A stretch of DNA of 64,000 nt from assembly GCA_965249955.1 (NCBI GenBank), contig OZ252261.1, forward strand, positions 682,001 to 746,000, read 5' to 3'. The translations under genes and the position numbers were made by a program. The notes beneath the pieces are model-generated. The model worked only from the letters and a program-made list of their open reading frames with translations, was not told where the DNA came from and searched no databases. The DNA comes from SB11 sp965249955. Lineage in GTDB: Bacteria > Bacteroidota > Bacteroidia > UBA8524. This document shows, piece by piece, positions 37,013 through 45,437 of the stretch. Each line of letters begins with the position of its first letter. Position 1 is the stretch's first letter.

Positions 37013-37510
37013 CTACCCTGCCCAATTCTCTCTATCCAAACTACGAAATTGGATGGCTTCGGCAATATGTTCGGGCAATATATCTTCGCTTTGGGCTAGG
37101 TCGGCAATGGTACGGCTTACTTTTAATATTCTATCGTAGGCACGTGCTGATAGCTGCAAACGTTCCATAGCAGTTTTAAGTAGTTTTTGACCTATTGGGC
37201 TTAGCTTACAAAGCTCTTGTACTTGTTTACTATCGAGTTGAGCATTGCAATACTGTGTTTTGCTATTATTAAACCTTTGGGTTTGTATTTCACGCGCAGC
37301 AATTACACGTTCTCGTATGGGTGTGCTTTCTTCACTGCTCCGTTCACCGCTAAGTTGGTCAAAGCTCACAGGTGTTACCTCTATATGTATATCTATTCTA
37401 TCCAGCAAAGGGCCACTTACCTTGCTAAGGTATTTTTGCACTACACCGGGCGCACATACACAATCCTTCTCTGGATGATTATAATAGCCACACGGGCATC
37501 GCTGCGTTGC
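37013..37510 (-). pseudogene. comM: comM/yifB (Mg-chelatase-like ATPase), 3' part interrupted by a mobile element
   Basis: The reading frame from the conserved CPCGYYNHPEKDCVCAPGVVQKYL to the end (GPLLDRIDIHIEVTPV; LQLSARAYDRILKVSRTIADL; AIQFRSLDRENWAG) is the last third of a ComM/YifB protein. The N-terminal part with the Walker motifs is missing. Upstream of CPCGYYN the frame enters the recombinase gene, so the break lies at about 37487-37510, inside the conserved AAMNPCPCGYY motif. ComM helps branch migration during natural transformation. The missing 5' part should lie at the far end of the element, outside the window. Confidence 0.85.
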
Positions 37511-38975
37511 TTTTTTCCGACATTTTGGAAAGTGTGGGTATATGGGAAAGGGTAAGCTGTATTTCATCATTTCCTACAATAATATGCTCTGTAATCATTT
37601 CTACTATTTCTCTCTTTTGTTCATATGGTAAATCATTCCAATGGTCATAGAGTGTTTTGGCTTCTTGCAGTCCTTCTGATGATGATATCCGTTGTGTCTT
37701 TAAAGCTTCAATTTCTTCTTTTAGTTCGGGGATTTGAGCATCGATTTGGTAAATTTGTTCTTCGAGGGGTTTATAATATTGAGCGAAGTTTTCTTTGTTC
37801 ATTTCCCCATCCAATCGAAGGGCAACAAGGTCATTCATGCGTTTGCGAATTGCATTACTATCTGCCGTAATCTTACTTAGTAAGGCTTCTTTTTCTTCTA
37901 CAATACTGTCAGTTTTTTCTATATAGTCGGCAATGTCAGAATCAGTCAGAAAGAAGGTTTTCAGTTGTTCATGATACGCCTCGTCTATAGTTTCTACGGA
38001 TATTCTGTTTTTGCAATCTTTACAGGTGTAGGTCGGGGTTTTGGTAGTATGGAATACATACATTCTCTTTCCGCAGGTGCAAGAAATTAAGCCTGCAAGC
38101 AGGTGTACAGGTTTTGGACCGGGTTTTCTGCGTTTCTTTTCTTGCTCATCAAGTATGCGATTACATTCGTTCCAAATTTCTTCTAATACGATTGCCGGAC
38201 ATGGTGTTTTTATCCAATCTTTTTCATCTTTATATACCCATTTTTTTTTGTTTCCTGTGCTTTTGGTATAGTTGGCAAGTTTTACTCCTTTTGCCGTAGT
38301 GTCGCGAAGTAATCTTCCTATAGTGGTATCGGTAAATTTTCCACCATTACGGGTTCTATAACCAAGTGTATTTAGTTCTTTGGCAGTTGTTTTCTTTCGT
38401 CGATGCTTTAAAAACAGCTCATACATAAGTTTGCGGACAGGTGCTTCTGCATCATCCACAACAAGTTGCTTATTTACCCATGCAAAGCCAAAGGGTGCAG
38501 CACCTCCCAGCGGCTTACCAAGTTGCGCTCGTACTGGAATGGAGGCGGCAACACGGGCAGCAGTTTCTTCTCTCTCCCATTGTGCATTTGATGCTATTTG
38601 GGTGAAGAAGTGCCGACCTATAGGTGTGGTGGTATCTATGGCTTCTTCAAGGGAAATGAGGTGGGCGTGATGTTTTCGAAAGAAATCATCCAATTGGAGC
38701 AACTCAACGGTATTTCTAGCAACACGGGCTAGTTTGGAGAATAGTAATCCTGTAATCTCTCCTGTTTCTACATCCCGCATCATGCGCTTGGTTTCTGCAT
38801 AGTCCATGATGGATTTGCCTGATAATGCTTCTAAGTGATATACGGTTTTTACTTCCCACCCTCGCGCTTCGGCATACTGCCGTGCTCGGTATTCATGGTG
38901 CTGGGGTGAATCGCCTTTTGCCTGGTCTTCGGTGGAAACCCGTATCCAAATTCCGGCGTATTTTTTACCTTCCAT
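37479..38975 (-). CDS. Large serine recombinase (integrase of the comM element)
   Basis: A 498-residue large serine recombinase. The resolvase/invertase domain (residues ~5-150) has the nucleophile S14 in WIRVSTEDQ and the LLFSKLARVARNTVEL motif. A recombinase domain follows (PLGGAAPFGFAW; TTIGRLLRDTTAKG), then a zinc ribbon with CTCGKRM and CKDCKNR, a coiled coil (~350-445) and a C-terminal tail. The last ~8 residues (AAMPVWLL) and the stop codon are read from the comM sequence across the junction. It is expected to integrate and excise the element at comM. Confidence 0.93.
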   Translation of the reverse strand: MEGKKYAGIWIRVSTEDQAKGDSPQHHEYRARQYAEARGWEVKTVYHLEALSGKSIMDYAETKRMMRDVETGEITGLLFSKLARVARNTVELLQLDDFFRKHHAHLISLEEAIDTTTPIGRHFFTQIASNAQWEREETAARVAASIPVRAQLGKPLGGAAPFGFAWVNKQLVVDDAEAPVRKLMYELFLKHRRKKTTAKELNTLGYRTRNGGKFTDTTIGRLLRDTTAKGVKLANYTKSTGNKKKWVYKDEKDWIKTPCPAIVLEEIWNECNRILDEQEKKRRKPGPKPVHLLAGLISCTCGKRMYVFHTTKTPTYTCKDCKNRISVETIDEAYHEQLKTFFLTDSDIADYIEKTDSIVEEKEALLSKITADSNAIRKRMNDLVALRLDGEMNKENFAQYYKPLEEQIYQIDAQIPELKEEIEALKTQRISSSEGLQEAKTLYDHWNDLPYEQKREIVEMITEHIIVGNDEIQLTLSHIPTLSKMSEKSNAAMPVWLL

Positions 38976-39047
38976 TTTTCTCGTGTTTATAGCGGTAAGG
39001 TACTGATTATACTGGGGTTTATCAAGAAAATTATCGCTTGATTTAAT

Positions 39048-39146
39048 CCTTTTTTCTTTCGGTTATTGCTTTTAAAATTCGTTGCCGTTTTATCTCTGAT
39101 TCGCTTTCTGGTAGAGCAAAATATTCTACTTTTACACGACAAGCTT
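39048..39146 (-). repeat. Duplicate of the TraG-like gene's 3' end
   Basis: About 100 bp closely match 45438-45536 in the same orientation, with the encoded ends (PESESEIKRQRILKAIT) almost identical. The two copies flank the 6-kb T9SS cargo segment. Confidence 0.8.
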
Positions 39147-39455
39147 AAAGCGTTTAAAAATAATACCCCATCGTTGTTTTCATAGCCAAAGAAAATAAGC
39201 TTATTTTTCAAATTAGAGTTTCTCTACAACTTCTTTATGGTCTTGAAAACGTGCTAGTTTGTTTACGCGTTCGGTTAAGTCGTTAAAGCACTGTTGTTGT
39301 TCTTTGATAACCTCCTCTGTTGTTTTTTTAGGGGTGTTGTTTTGTTTTTTGTTTCCATTTTTTAATGCTTCTGTGAGGGTTCTCTCTCAACAAAAAAACA
39401 TTTCCCCGAAAGGGATAAGCAACTCCACAAGGTGAGGTAATGGAATGGCAAGGTT

Positions 39456-39480
39456 GTAGGTCATAATTATTTTGACCTAC
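39456..39480. promoter_or_regulatory. Perfect inverted repeat
   Basis: GTAGGTCA and TGACCTAC are separated by nine AT-rich bases. It could be an operator or part of a transfer or recombination site; nothing else identifies it. Confidence 0.4.
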
Positions 39481-39804
39481 TGAGTAAATAATGAAACCAA
39501 AAAAATTTGAATACACCGCAAGGCATGACCTTGAACAGGGGGTGGTTGAAATTTACTTAGCCCTTTCGGGGTGAAAAAGAGAAAAAAGAAGTATGCCGAT
39601 GAAAAAAGAGGGTGGTTGTGTGCTCTACCTAAAATATATGGCAATGGGTATAAGGGAATGGAGTGTAATGGAGTTTCTGAATACGCTTTGTACCGATGTG
39701 GTTATTGCGCTTGAGTATTCACGGCGATAGTTCATGTACCTGCTTGCGGTAAGGGTCTGCTATGAAGCGGTGGTGGTGAATGGGCTTATATAAAATTCAA
39801 AAAC

Positions 39805-42800
39805 TTATCTAAGCAAAGTTACGTTGCCTTTAAGATTTATCTTTTGGTCGCTATATATCTTGCCTTCCTTTAATGTGCAAGCTTTATAAGAGATAGTATA
39901 AATATAGACTCCATCAGGAATAGGTTTGCCTTCAAAATAACCATCCCACCATCTCATATCATTATATAGTTTTTCTTCAGAGTATATTTTTTGTCCCCAC
40001 CTATTAAAAATTGACATTTTAATCTTTGAATTATAGAAAATAATAATAGGTTTAAATCTATCGTTCATATTATCATTATTTGGAGTAAAAGCATTTGGCA
40101 TATAAATACCTGTATCTGAAGGACATATAGTAATAGTCTTTGATACTGTATCTCTACATTCTTCATTAAAAACGGTTAATCTAATATTCAAATCTTCAGG
40201 TAAAATATCTGGATAAGGGTATTCTTGTTCAACATCTTTTTGATACTCACTAAAGTTTCTACCCAAATCCCAAATAAATTGTGTTTTATGGTATATAAAC
40301 TCACTCTCATTTGTAAAGTTTATTTTATAGCTAACGTCGTTAGTATTATCTATATCATAAGAAAATTCAGCAATGGGTTGCAAATTTGCCCAAATGGTAA
40401 TCGTATCAGATTGACTTGTACAGTTATTGGTTAAATCCTTAGAAAATAGAAATATCTTATATTCACCACTGTCTTTAAATGACCATTCAAACTCGTCTAA
40501 AATGTAGTTTCCTTTGATGCCATTTCGTTGCTCAATATACCATGTGTTAAGTGTTAATAAAGTATTTAAAGAGTCAGCTTTAAATACTATTTTTTTAGGA
40601 TTTTGCGAATTGACACAAATTCTCTCATCACTATTATCGAGTCTTACATTAGGTGTTTGGTTAATAGTGATTACACCTGAATCAGAAACTGAGCAACCAA
40701 AAAAATCAGTCATATTTACCCTCCAAGTAAAAACTCCGGCACTTGAATATTTATAAGAAGGTTTCTGAGAAGTACTGCTTTCCCCATCTCCAAACTGCCA
40801 ACTCCAGTTGCTTATTTGGTGCGTACTTGTAATTGGTGCATCAAATACAACCTCTTTCTCTGAGCAACTTTGTATCGGGATAATACCTTTAGTAATTTTA
40901 GGTGATTCTCTAACGGTTACCTTAATATTCTTTGATACTGCTTTACAAAGTATATAATTAGTATTTGTAGCCGTAACCGAAAGTCTATACTCACCAATTT
41001 CACTAAAACTGTAATTAATACCACCATCATAAGTAATAATGGTAGTATCCGTTCCATTAGGTCTGTTTATAGTCCAAGAATATTCTGCTTTAGATAAAGC
41101 ACTATCTACTTGTATAGGGAATGATGTTCCAAAACAAATAGTAGTGTCACCACCATTTAATAAAACATTTGGGGTAGGAAATATTTGTACTGTACCACTT
41201 TTTTCATTTATACAGTTAAAAATATCATTAACCTGTAGGTTCCATGTATAAGTAGTAGGTGCGCTATAAACATTCTGAGTGTTTTGTAAACTATCCGTCT
41301 TACCATCCCCAAAACTCCATTGCCATTTAGCTATAGGATTACCACTAATTTGTTGAGCTGAAAATTTAGTAATTGCATTATTACAGGATAAGGTATCAAC
41401 CGTTGTGCTAAAAGTAGGCTGTGAACGAACAGTAACAAATTTGTGTGTAGAATCAACATGGCAATTATTGGTGATAACTACAGTAACCCTATATATGCCT
41501 GAGTCTTTAAAAATATGTTTAATAGTAGTCCCTGCTTTTGTTATTGTAGAAACTCCATCTCCAAAAAAATAGGAAACAAAACCATTTTGAAATCCCCTCC
41601 CCAAACCGTCTTCAAATGTAACTTCTTCATGGGGGCATACTTTCTGTTTAGACATTAGAAAGGAAGACACAAAATCAGAACCTTCTATAGTAATCGACTT
41701 TTGGGTACTATCTGCAACACAGCCATTGCTTACTAATAATGAAACCGTATGCAGTGAATCTAAGTAGCCGTTTGATTTAAATATTTGTGCCGGAGGTATG
41801 GAATCGGTGGAGAATAAAATGCCGTTATGTCTCCAATAGTAACTCAACGAATTACCTTGTGAATAATTTACAAATGTAACGGTATCAGGTGAGCATCTGT
41901 CTTGTTCTATTAAACCAAACCCTGCAACGGGTTTAGTAATTATCCATATAGTATCTTTTAAAGAAATGGTTTTGCATACACTTTGGGCTATAAACTCAAT
42001 AGGTAAGGTATCAATTGTTCCAATTTTTGTTGAAATGGCAGTAATAATGGGAGGTGTAAAACCTGTAAATACTTGCCCTCTTATCTTCCAAAAGTAAGAA
42101 ACTCCTGAAACGGGTGAACCGTTAATGGTAGGTTGTGTGGTATTTCCTTCGCATAGTGTATCAACTGCGGAAAAAGAAGGAATAGTGGTTTCTATAACAA
42201 ATAGTGAATCTCTTACTCCCTCTGCGCAGATATACCCTTGAGAGTTTTTTAATCGCAGTGAAAAGTAGTACCAGCCTCCTTTTTGTAATACTGTATCTAA
42301 GGTATTTTTTGTTAAGGTGCTACCGTTATTAAATATTATTTCTGAGGTAGTATTCGGGGTAATATTCTTGATGGAAAATAAACTTCCTAAACATACCGTA
42401 TCAGGTGCAGAATAGGAAGGTTTTAACAAAGGTTCTACAAAAACTCTTCCCGTATCTTTAAATACACACCCTGAACCATCGGTATAGGATGCATAAAAGA
42501 CATGGATACCTGAACCTGCGGAAGCCACACTAAAAGTATCACCCGATACATAAAGTCCTGAATAGAAAAGTGGAGTTGGGTTGCCAGTGAGTTTTATTTG
42601 GGGATTATCAAAACATACGGTAGTATCTCGAACCTCTGCTTTTGTTCCCCTTACGATAACCGAATAAAAAGATGAGCTACCACATCTAGGTTTATACTGG
42701 AACGTATAAGTGCCTGGTAAGGGAAAATAATAACTGGTATCACTTATTTTTTGTTGATTGAGGAAAATATCAACCCCTTGTGGTATTGTGGGTAATGTAA

Positions 42801-45108
42801 TAGTGTTTTGAGCACAGATAGTATCATTATCAGGAAGGTTAATAACTACCGGCTCTGCAAGGGTAAATGTATCTAAAGTGATAACGGTATCGCATCTATT
42901 CCATGAGCTATCAATAACAAAATACGTTCCTGCCGAATCTATAGTATAAGGAGGGGGTATGCCTGTGCCGCTATATTGAAAACTTATTCCACCCCCAGAC
43001 TTTATTACATAGAAATTATTGATTTGCTGGGAATTTGACGAAGAGTAAAATTTCTTAAAATCTAAGGTATAGCTTGTTGGGTTGAAGCAAGAATCAGGGA
43101 TAGGTGTTTGGGTTATATCAGGATTTGGAAACACAACTACAGTATAACTTTTGGGTGAACCGCATAAAGGAATATAATCAAAAACAAATGTCCCCGAAGT
43201 AGTAAAAAGATAGTTGGTATTGGTAACTACCGTACCGTTTAACCTAATAGTTACACCAGTGGGTGGTGGGGGTAACTGTATAGAAGTATTGATGCAAGTA
43301 GTATCTGTAGGGGGTAGCGATAAAACAACCGGTGAGACTACCTCAAAAGTATCGGAGACAATTACGGTGTCGCATTGGTTCATTGAGCTATCAATAACAA
43401 TATAAGTTCCTACTGAGTCGATAGGATAAGAAGGGGGTATGCCCTTGTTATTATATTGAAACTTTACTCCACTACCTGTTTTAAGCACGTAGAACTTATT
43501 AGTCTGTTGTGTATCATTGGTACTGAAATGCTTACTAAACACAAGTGAAAACGAACCACCTGAAAAACAAGTGTCTTTTATGGGTTGCAGGTTCATGGTA
43601 GGAATTGGAGTGATATATATTTTTAACTGCGTATCTTTTGAGCATACACCTCCTACTCCTTTTACAGTAAAGGTAATTGTGTGCCATCCAGTATCATTAA
43701 ATTGTATGGTTGGGTTGGCTGTAGAAGCGTTAAAAATCGAGTCTTTTGTAATATTAGAAACAGTAGAATAAGTGGTTGCATTTGTAGCATTAATGGTAGG
43801 TGAAATGGAAGTATTAGTACATTTAGTAGTTGGAAAATTGGTAATGCTGTTGATAATAGGTTGAGGCAAAATTTCAAAGGTATCTCTTACCACAAGCGTA
43901 TCACAGTTATTATAAGAACTATCGATAACAATATATGAGCCTATTGAATCTATGGTAAATGGTGGTGGTATCCCCACCCCTAAATATTGATTTTTAATTC
44001 CGCTTCCTACTTTAAACAAAATAAAGCGATTGGTTTGTTGATTGTTTGAAGTTGAAAAATGAGTAGAGTAGTTAAGGGTATAGGTAGTATTGTTTGGAGC
44101 ACAAAAGTCTGGAACTTTACTTACACTCATTGAGGGTGACGGACTGACATAAACTTTGATGGTGGTATCAAACTGTTTACAGAATACGCCTAAGCCTTTG
44201 CCTTGGACTGTGAAAGTAAGTGAGAATGTACCCGTATCGGTAAAATTAATGGTTGGTGATGATGTGTTCCCATTAGTAATAATTACTTTGCTTGAAGTTG
44301 CTTGTGTTAAATAACTTACAGCATCTGTAGCGTTAATGGTAAGATTGATGGGAGAATTTGAACATAGTGTATCCGGAAAGTTGGAAATACTGTTTATCTT
44401 AGGTTTTGGTAAAACGGTTACTTGTAATGAGTCTGTTTTTGTACCGCAAGTATTAGAAGCTGTGCATTTTACCCAATAGGTTCCTGCTTGATTGTAGGAA
44501 TAAGAAGGGTTGGGTTGGCTGGATGTATCGGTAGTTATTGAGTCATCTCCAAAATCCCATGAGTACTTTGTATTAAGATTGATGTCATTTAGTAACTTTT
44601 GACAGAAACAATTTAGTGTAAATTTAAAAGGTTGCAGGTCGATACATAGACTATCTTTAGTCACTGAAAATTCTGGTCTTGGATTGAAAAAAATTCGATA
44701 CCCTTGTTTATCATATCCCCTTGAATTAAGACCCCCATTACATTTTTCAAATACCTCCAATTCCATTTCAACTTCAGCATAATTTTTTGAAGTATTGTTT
44801 GAACAAACACAACTATCTGGATTGATATTTAATTTGAAAGAATTGCATGATGTGTCGTTATAACTAAACCCTTTGTGTGATGGTATTGTCAGGGAGCAAG
44901 AAAATGAAACCGAATCAATGGACGCTCCTCCTGAAAATGTACTAGTATTTTTTAGTACAACCGAGTCAGAGTAACATCTATATTGGTTTCTTGTGAGAAC
45001 TTGACAATCATCAATATTTCCTGTAACTACACCTAAATTACATTGCGTAAAAGATATATTTGCCCAAAATAAGAGAAGTATCAATGATAGAATTGAAAGT
45101 AATTTCAT
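39805..45108 (-). CDS. Giant secreted PKD-type protein with T9SS type B (gliding motility C-terminal) domain
   Basis: A 1,767-residue protein with signal peptide MKLLSILSLILLLFWANISFTQ. It contains PKD-type domains (NTKYSWDFGDDSITTDTSSQPNPSYSYNQAG; KWQWSFGDGKTDSLQN; NWSWQFGDGESSTSQK). A ~165-residue module appears about three times, each with the pattern QQTN(K/R)F...GSG(I/V)K.QY...GIPPP(F/Y).IDS.G(S/T)Y.VIDSS...CDT(V/L). It ends in a type B sorting domain (CPSDTGIYMPNAFTPNNDNMNDRFKPI...IFNRWGQKIYSEE...WWDGYFEGKPIPDGVYIYTISY). It is a surface adhesin-like T9SS substrate carried as cargo by the element. Type B substrates use a PorP/SprF partner; none is beside it, though one is at 14212. Confidence 0.9.
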   Translation of the reverse strand: MKLLSILSLILLLFWANISFTQCNLGVVTGNIDDCQVLTRNQYRCYSDSVVLKNTSTFSGGASIDSVSFSCSLTIPSHKGFSYNDTSCNSFKLNINPDSCVCSNNTSKNYAEVEMELEVFEKCNGGLNSRGYDKQGYRIFFNPRPEFSVTKDSLCIDLQPFKFTLNCFCQKLLNDINLNTKYSWDFGDDSITTDTSSQPNPSYSYNQAGTYWVKCTASNTCGTKTDSLQVTVLPKPKINSISNFPDTLCSNSPINLTINATDAVSYLTQATSSKVIITNGNTSSPTINFTDTGTFSLTFTVQGKGLGVFCKQFDTTIKVYVSPSPSMSVSKVPDFCAPNNTTYTLNYSTHFSTSNNQQTNRFILFKVGSGIKNQYLGVGIPPPFTIDSIGSYIVIDSSYNNCDTLVVRDTFEILPQPIINSITNFPTTKCTNTSISPTINATNATTYSTVSNITKDSIFNASTANPTIQFNDTGWHTITFTVKGVGGVCSKDTQLKIYITPIPTMNLQPIKDTCFSGGSFSLVFSKHFSTNDTQQTNKFYVLKTGSGVKFQYNNKGIPPSYPIDSVGTYIVIDSSMNQCDTVIVSDTFEVVSPVVLSLPPTDTTCINTSIQLPPPPTGVTIRLNGTVVTNTNYLFTTSGTFVFDYIPLCGSPKSYTVVVFPNPDITQTPIPDSCFNPTSYTLDFKKFYSSSNSQQINNFYVIKSGGGISFQYSGTGIPPPYTIDSAGTYFVIDSSWNRCDTVITLDTFTLAEPVVINLPDNDTICAQNTITLPTIPQGVDIFLNQQKISDTSYYFPLPGTYTFQYKPRCGSSSFYSVIVRGTKAEVRDTTVCFDNPQIKLTGNPTPLFYSGLYVSGDTFSVASAGSGIHVFYASYTDGSGCVFKDTGRVFVEPLLKPSYSAPDTVCLGSLFSIKNITPNTTSEIIFNNGSTLTKNTLDTVLQKGGWYYFSLRLKNSQGYICAEGVRDSLFVIETTIPSFSAVDTLCEGNTTQPTINGSPVSGVSYFWKIRGQVFTGFTPPIITAISTKIGTIDTLPIEFIAQSVCKTISLKDTIWIITKPVAGFGLIEQDRCSPDTVTFVNYSQGNSLSYYWRHNGILFSTDSIPPAQIFKSNGYLDSLHTVSLLVSNGCVADSTQKSITIEGSDFVSSFLMSKQKVCPHEEVTFEDGLGRGFQNGFVSYFFGDGVSTITKAGTTIKHIFKDSGIYRVTVVITNNCHVDSTHKFVTVRSQPTFSTTVDTLSCNNAITKFSAQQISGNPIAKWQWSFGDGKTDSLQNTQNVYSAPTTYTWNLQVNDIFNCINEKSGTVQIFPTPNVLLNGGDTTICFGTSFPIQVDSALSKAEYSWTINRPNGTDTTIITYDGGINYSFSEIGEYRLSVTATNTNYILCKAVSKNIKVTVRESPKITKGIIPIQSCSEKEVVFDAPITSTHQISNWSWQFGDGESSTSQKPSYKYSSAGVFTWRVNMTDFFGCSVSDSGVITINQTPNVRLDNSDERICVNSQNPKKIVFKADSLNTLLTLNTWYIEQRNGIKGNYILDEFEWSFKDSGEYKIFLFSKDLTNNCTSQSDTITIWANLQPIAEFSYDIDNTNDVSYKINFTNESEFIYHKTQFIWDLGRNFSEYQKDVEQEYPYPDILPEDLNIRLTVFNEECRDTVSKTITICPSDTGIYMPNAFTPNNDNMNDRFKPIIIFYNSKIKMSIFNRWGQKIYSEEKLYNDMRWWDGYFEGKPIPDGVYIYTISYKACTLKEGKIYSDQKINLKGNVTLLR

Positions 45109-45437
45109 CGCTTTGCCAATAAGTAAATTTTCCTAAAACAAGATTGCGTTTAATCCTTTATTACAACTTTTCCAATAAACACAAACGTTGGACAAATATA
45201 ACTAACTAAGTCCTATTAAAACACTTTGTTTTAAGCGATATGTTTTTGTTAAATTCCTTTTACCAAATCATCCATTTTTACTTATAGGACTAAAACCAAA
45301 CTGACAGACTCTAATTTTAGAGTAGATTAATTCCAATGCCGCATACCCTAATCCAAATTCCTTCATATTTTTTGTCTTGCATATCAATTGCAATTACATT
45401 AGTAAGCTATCGATTTTTCAGGGCTTTAACAATAAAT
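45109..45437. other. Intergenic region before the cargo gene
   Basis: No gene is seen. It contains TTAAAACA-ctt-TGTTTTAA (45216-45234), a perfect inverted repeat, and the wider pair AGTCCTAT (45209-45216) / ATAGGACT (45284-45291). These may be operators for the gene starting at 45108. Confidence 0.4.

Larger units (their letters stand above)
38976..39804. other. Decayed region between the recombinase and cargo gene
   Basis: This 829-bp stretch has no intact gene. At 39048-39146 (minus strand) it encodes a copy of the last ~33 residues of the TraG-like protein (RVKVEYFALPESESEIKRQRILKAITERKK), a direct repeat of the 3' end of the gene at 45438-48413. At 39213-39430 (minus strand) a short frame without a start reads as a C-terminal coding remnant (NTPKKTTEEVIKEQQQCFND ... 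HKEVVEKL). An inverted repeat lies at 39456. The rest looks noncoding. Confidence 0.7.

Noticed and set aside
39328..39516. Minus-strand open frame of 62 codons near the recombinase.
   Set aside because: It is in a different frame from the coding remnant in the same place and has no recognisable content.
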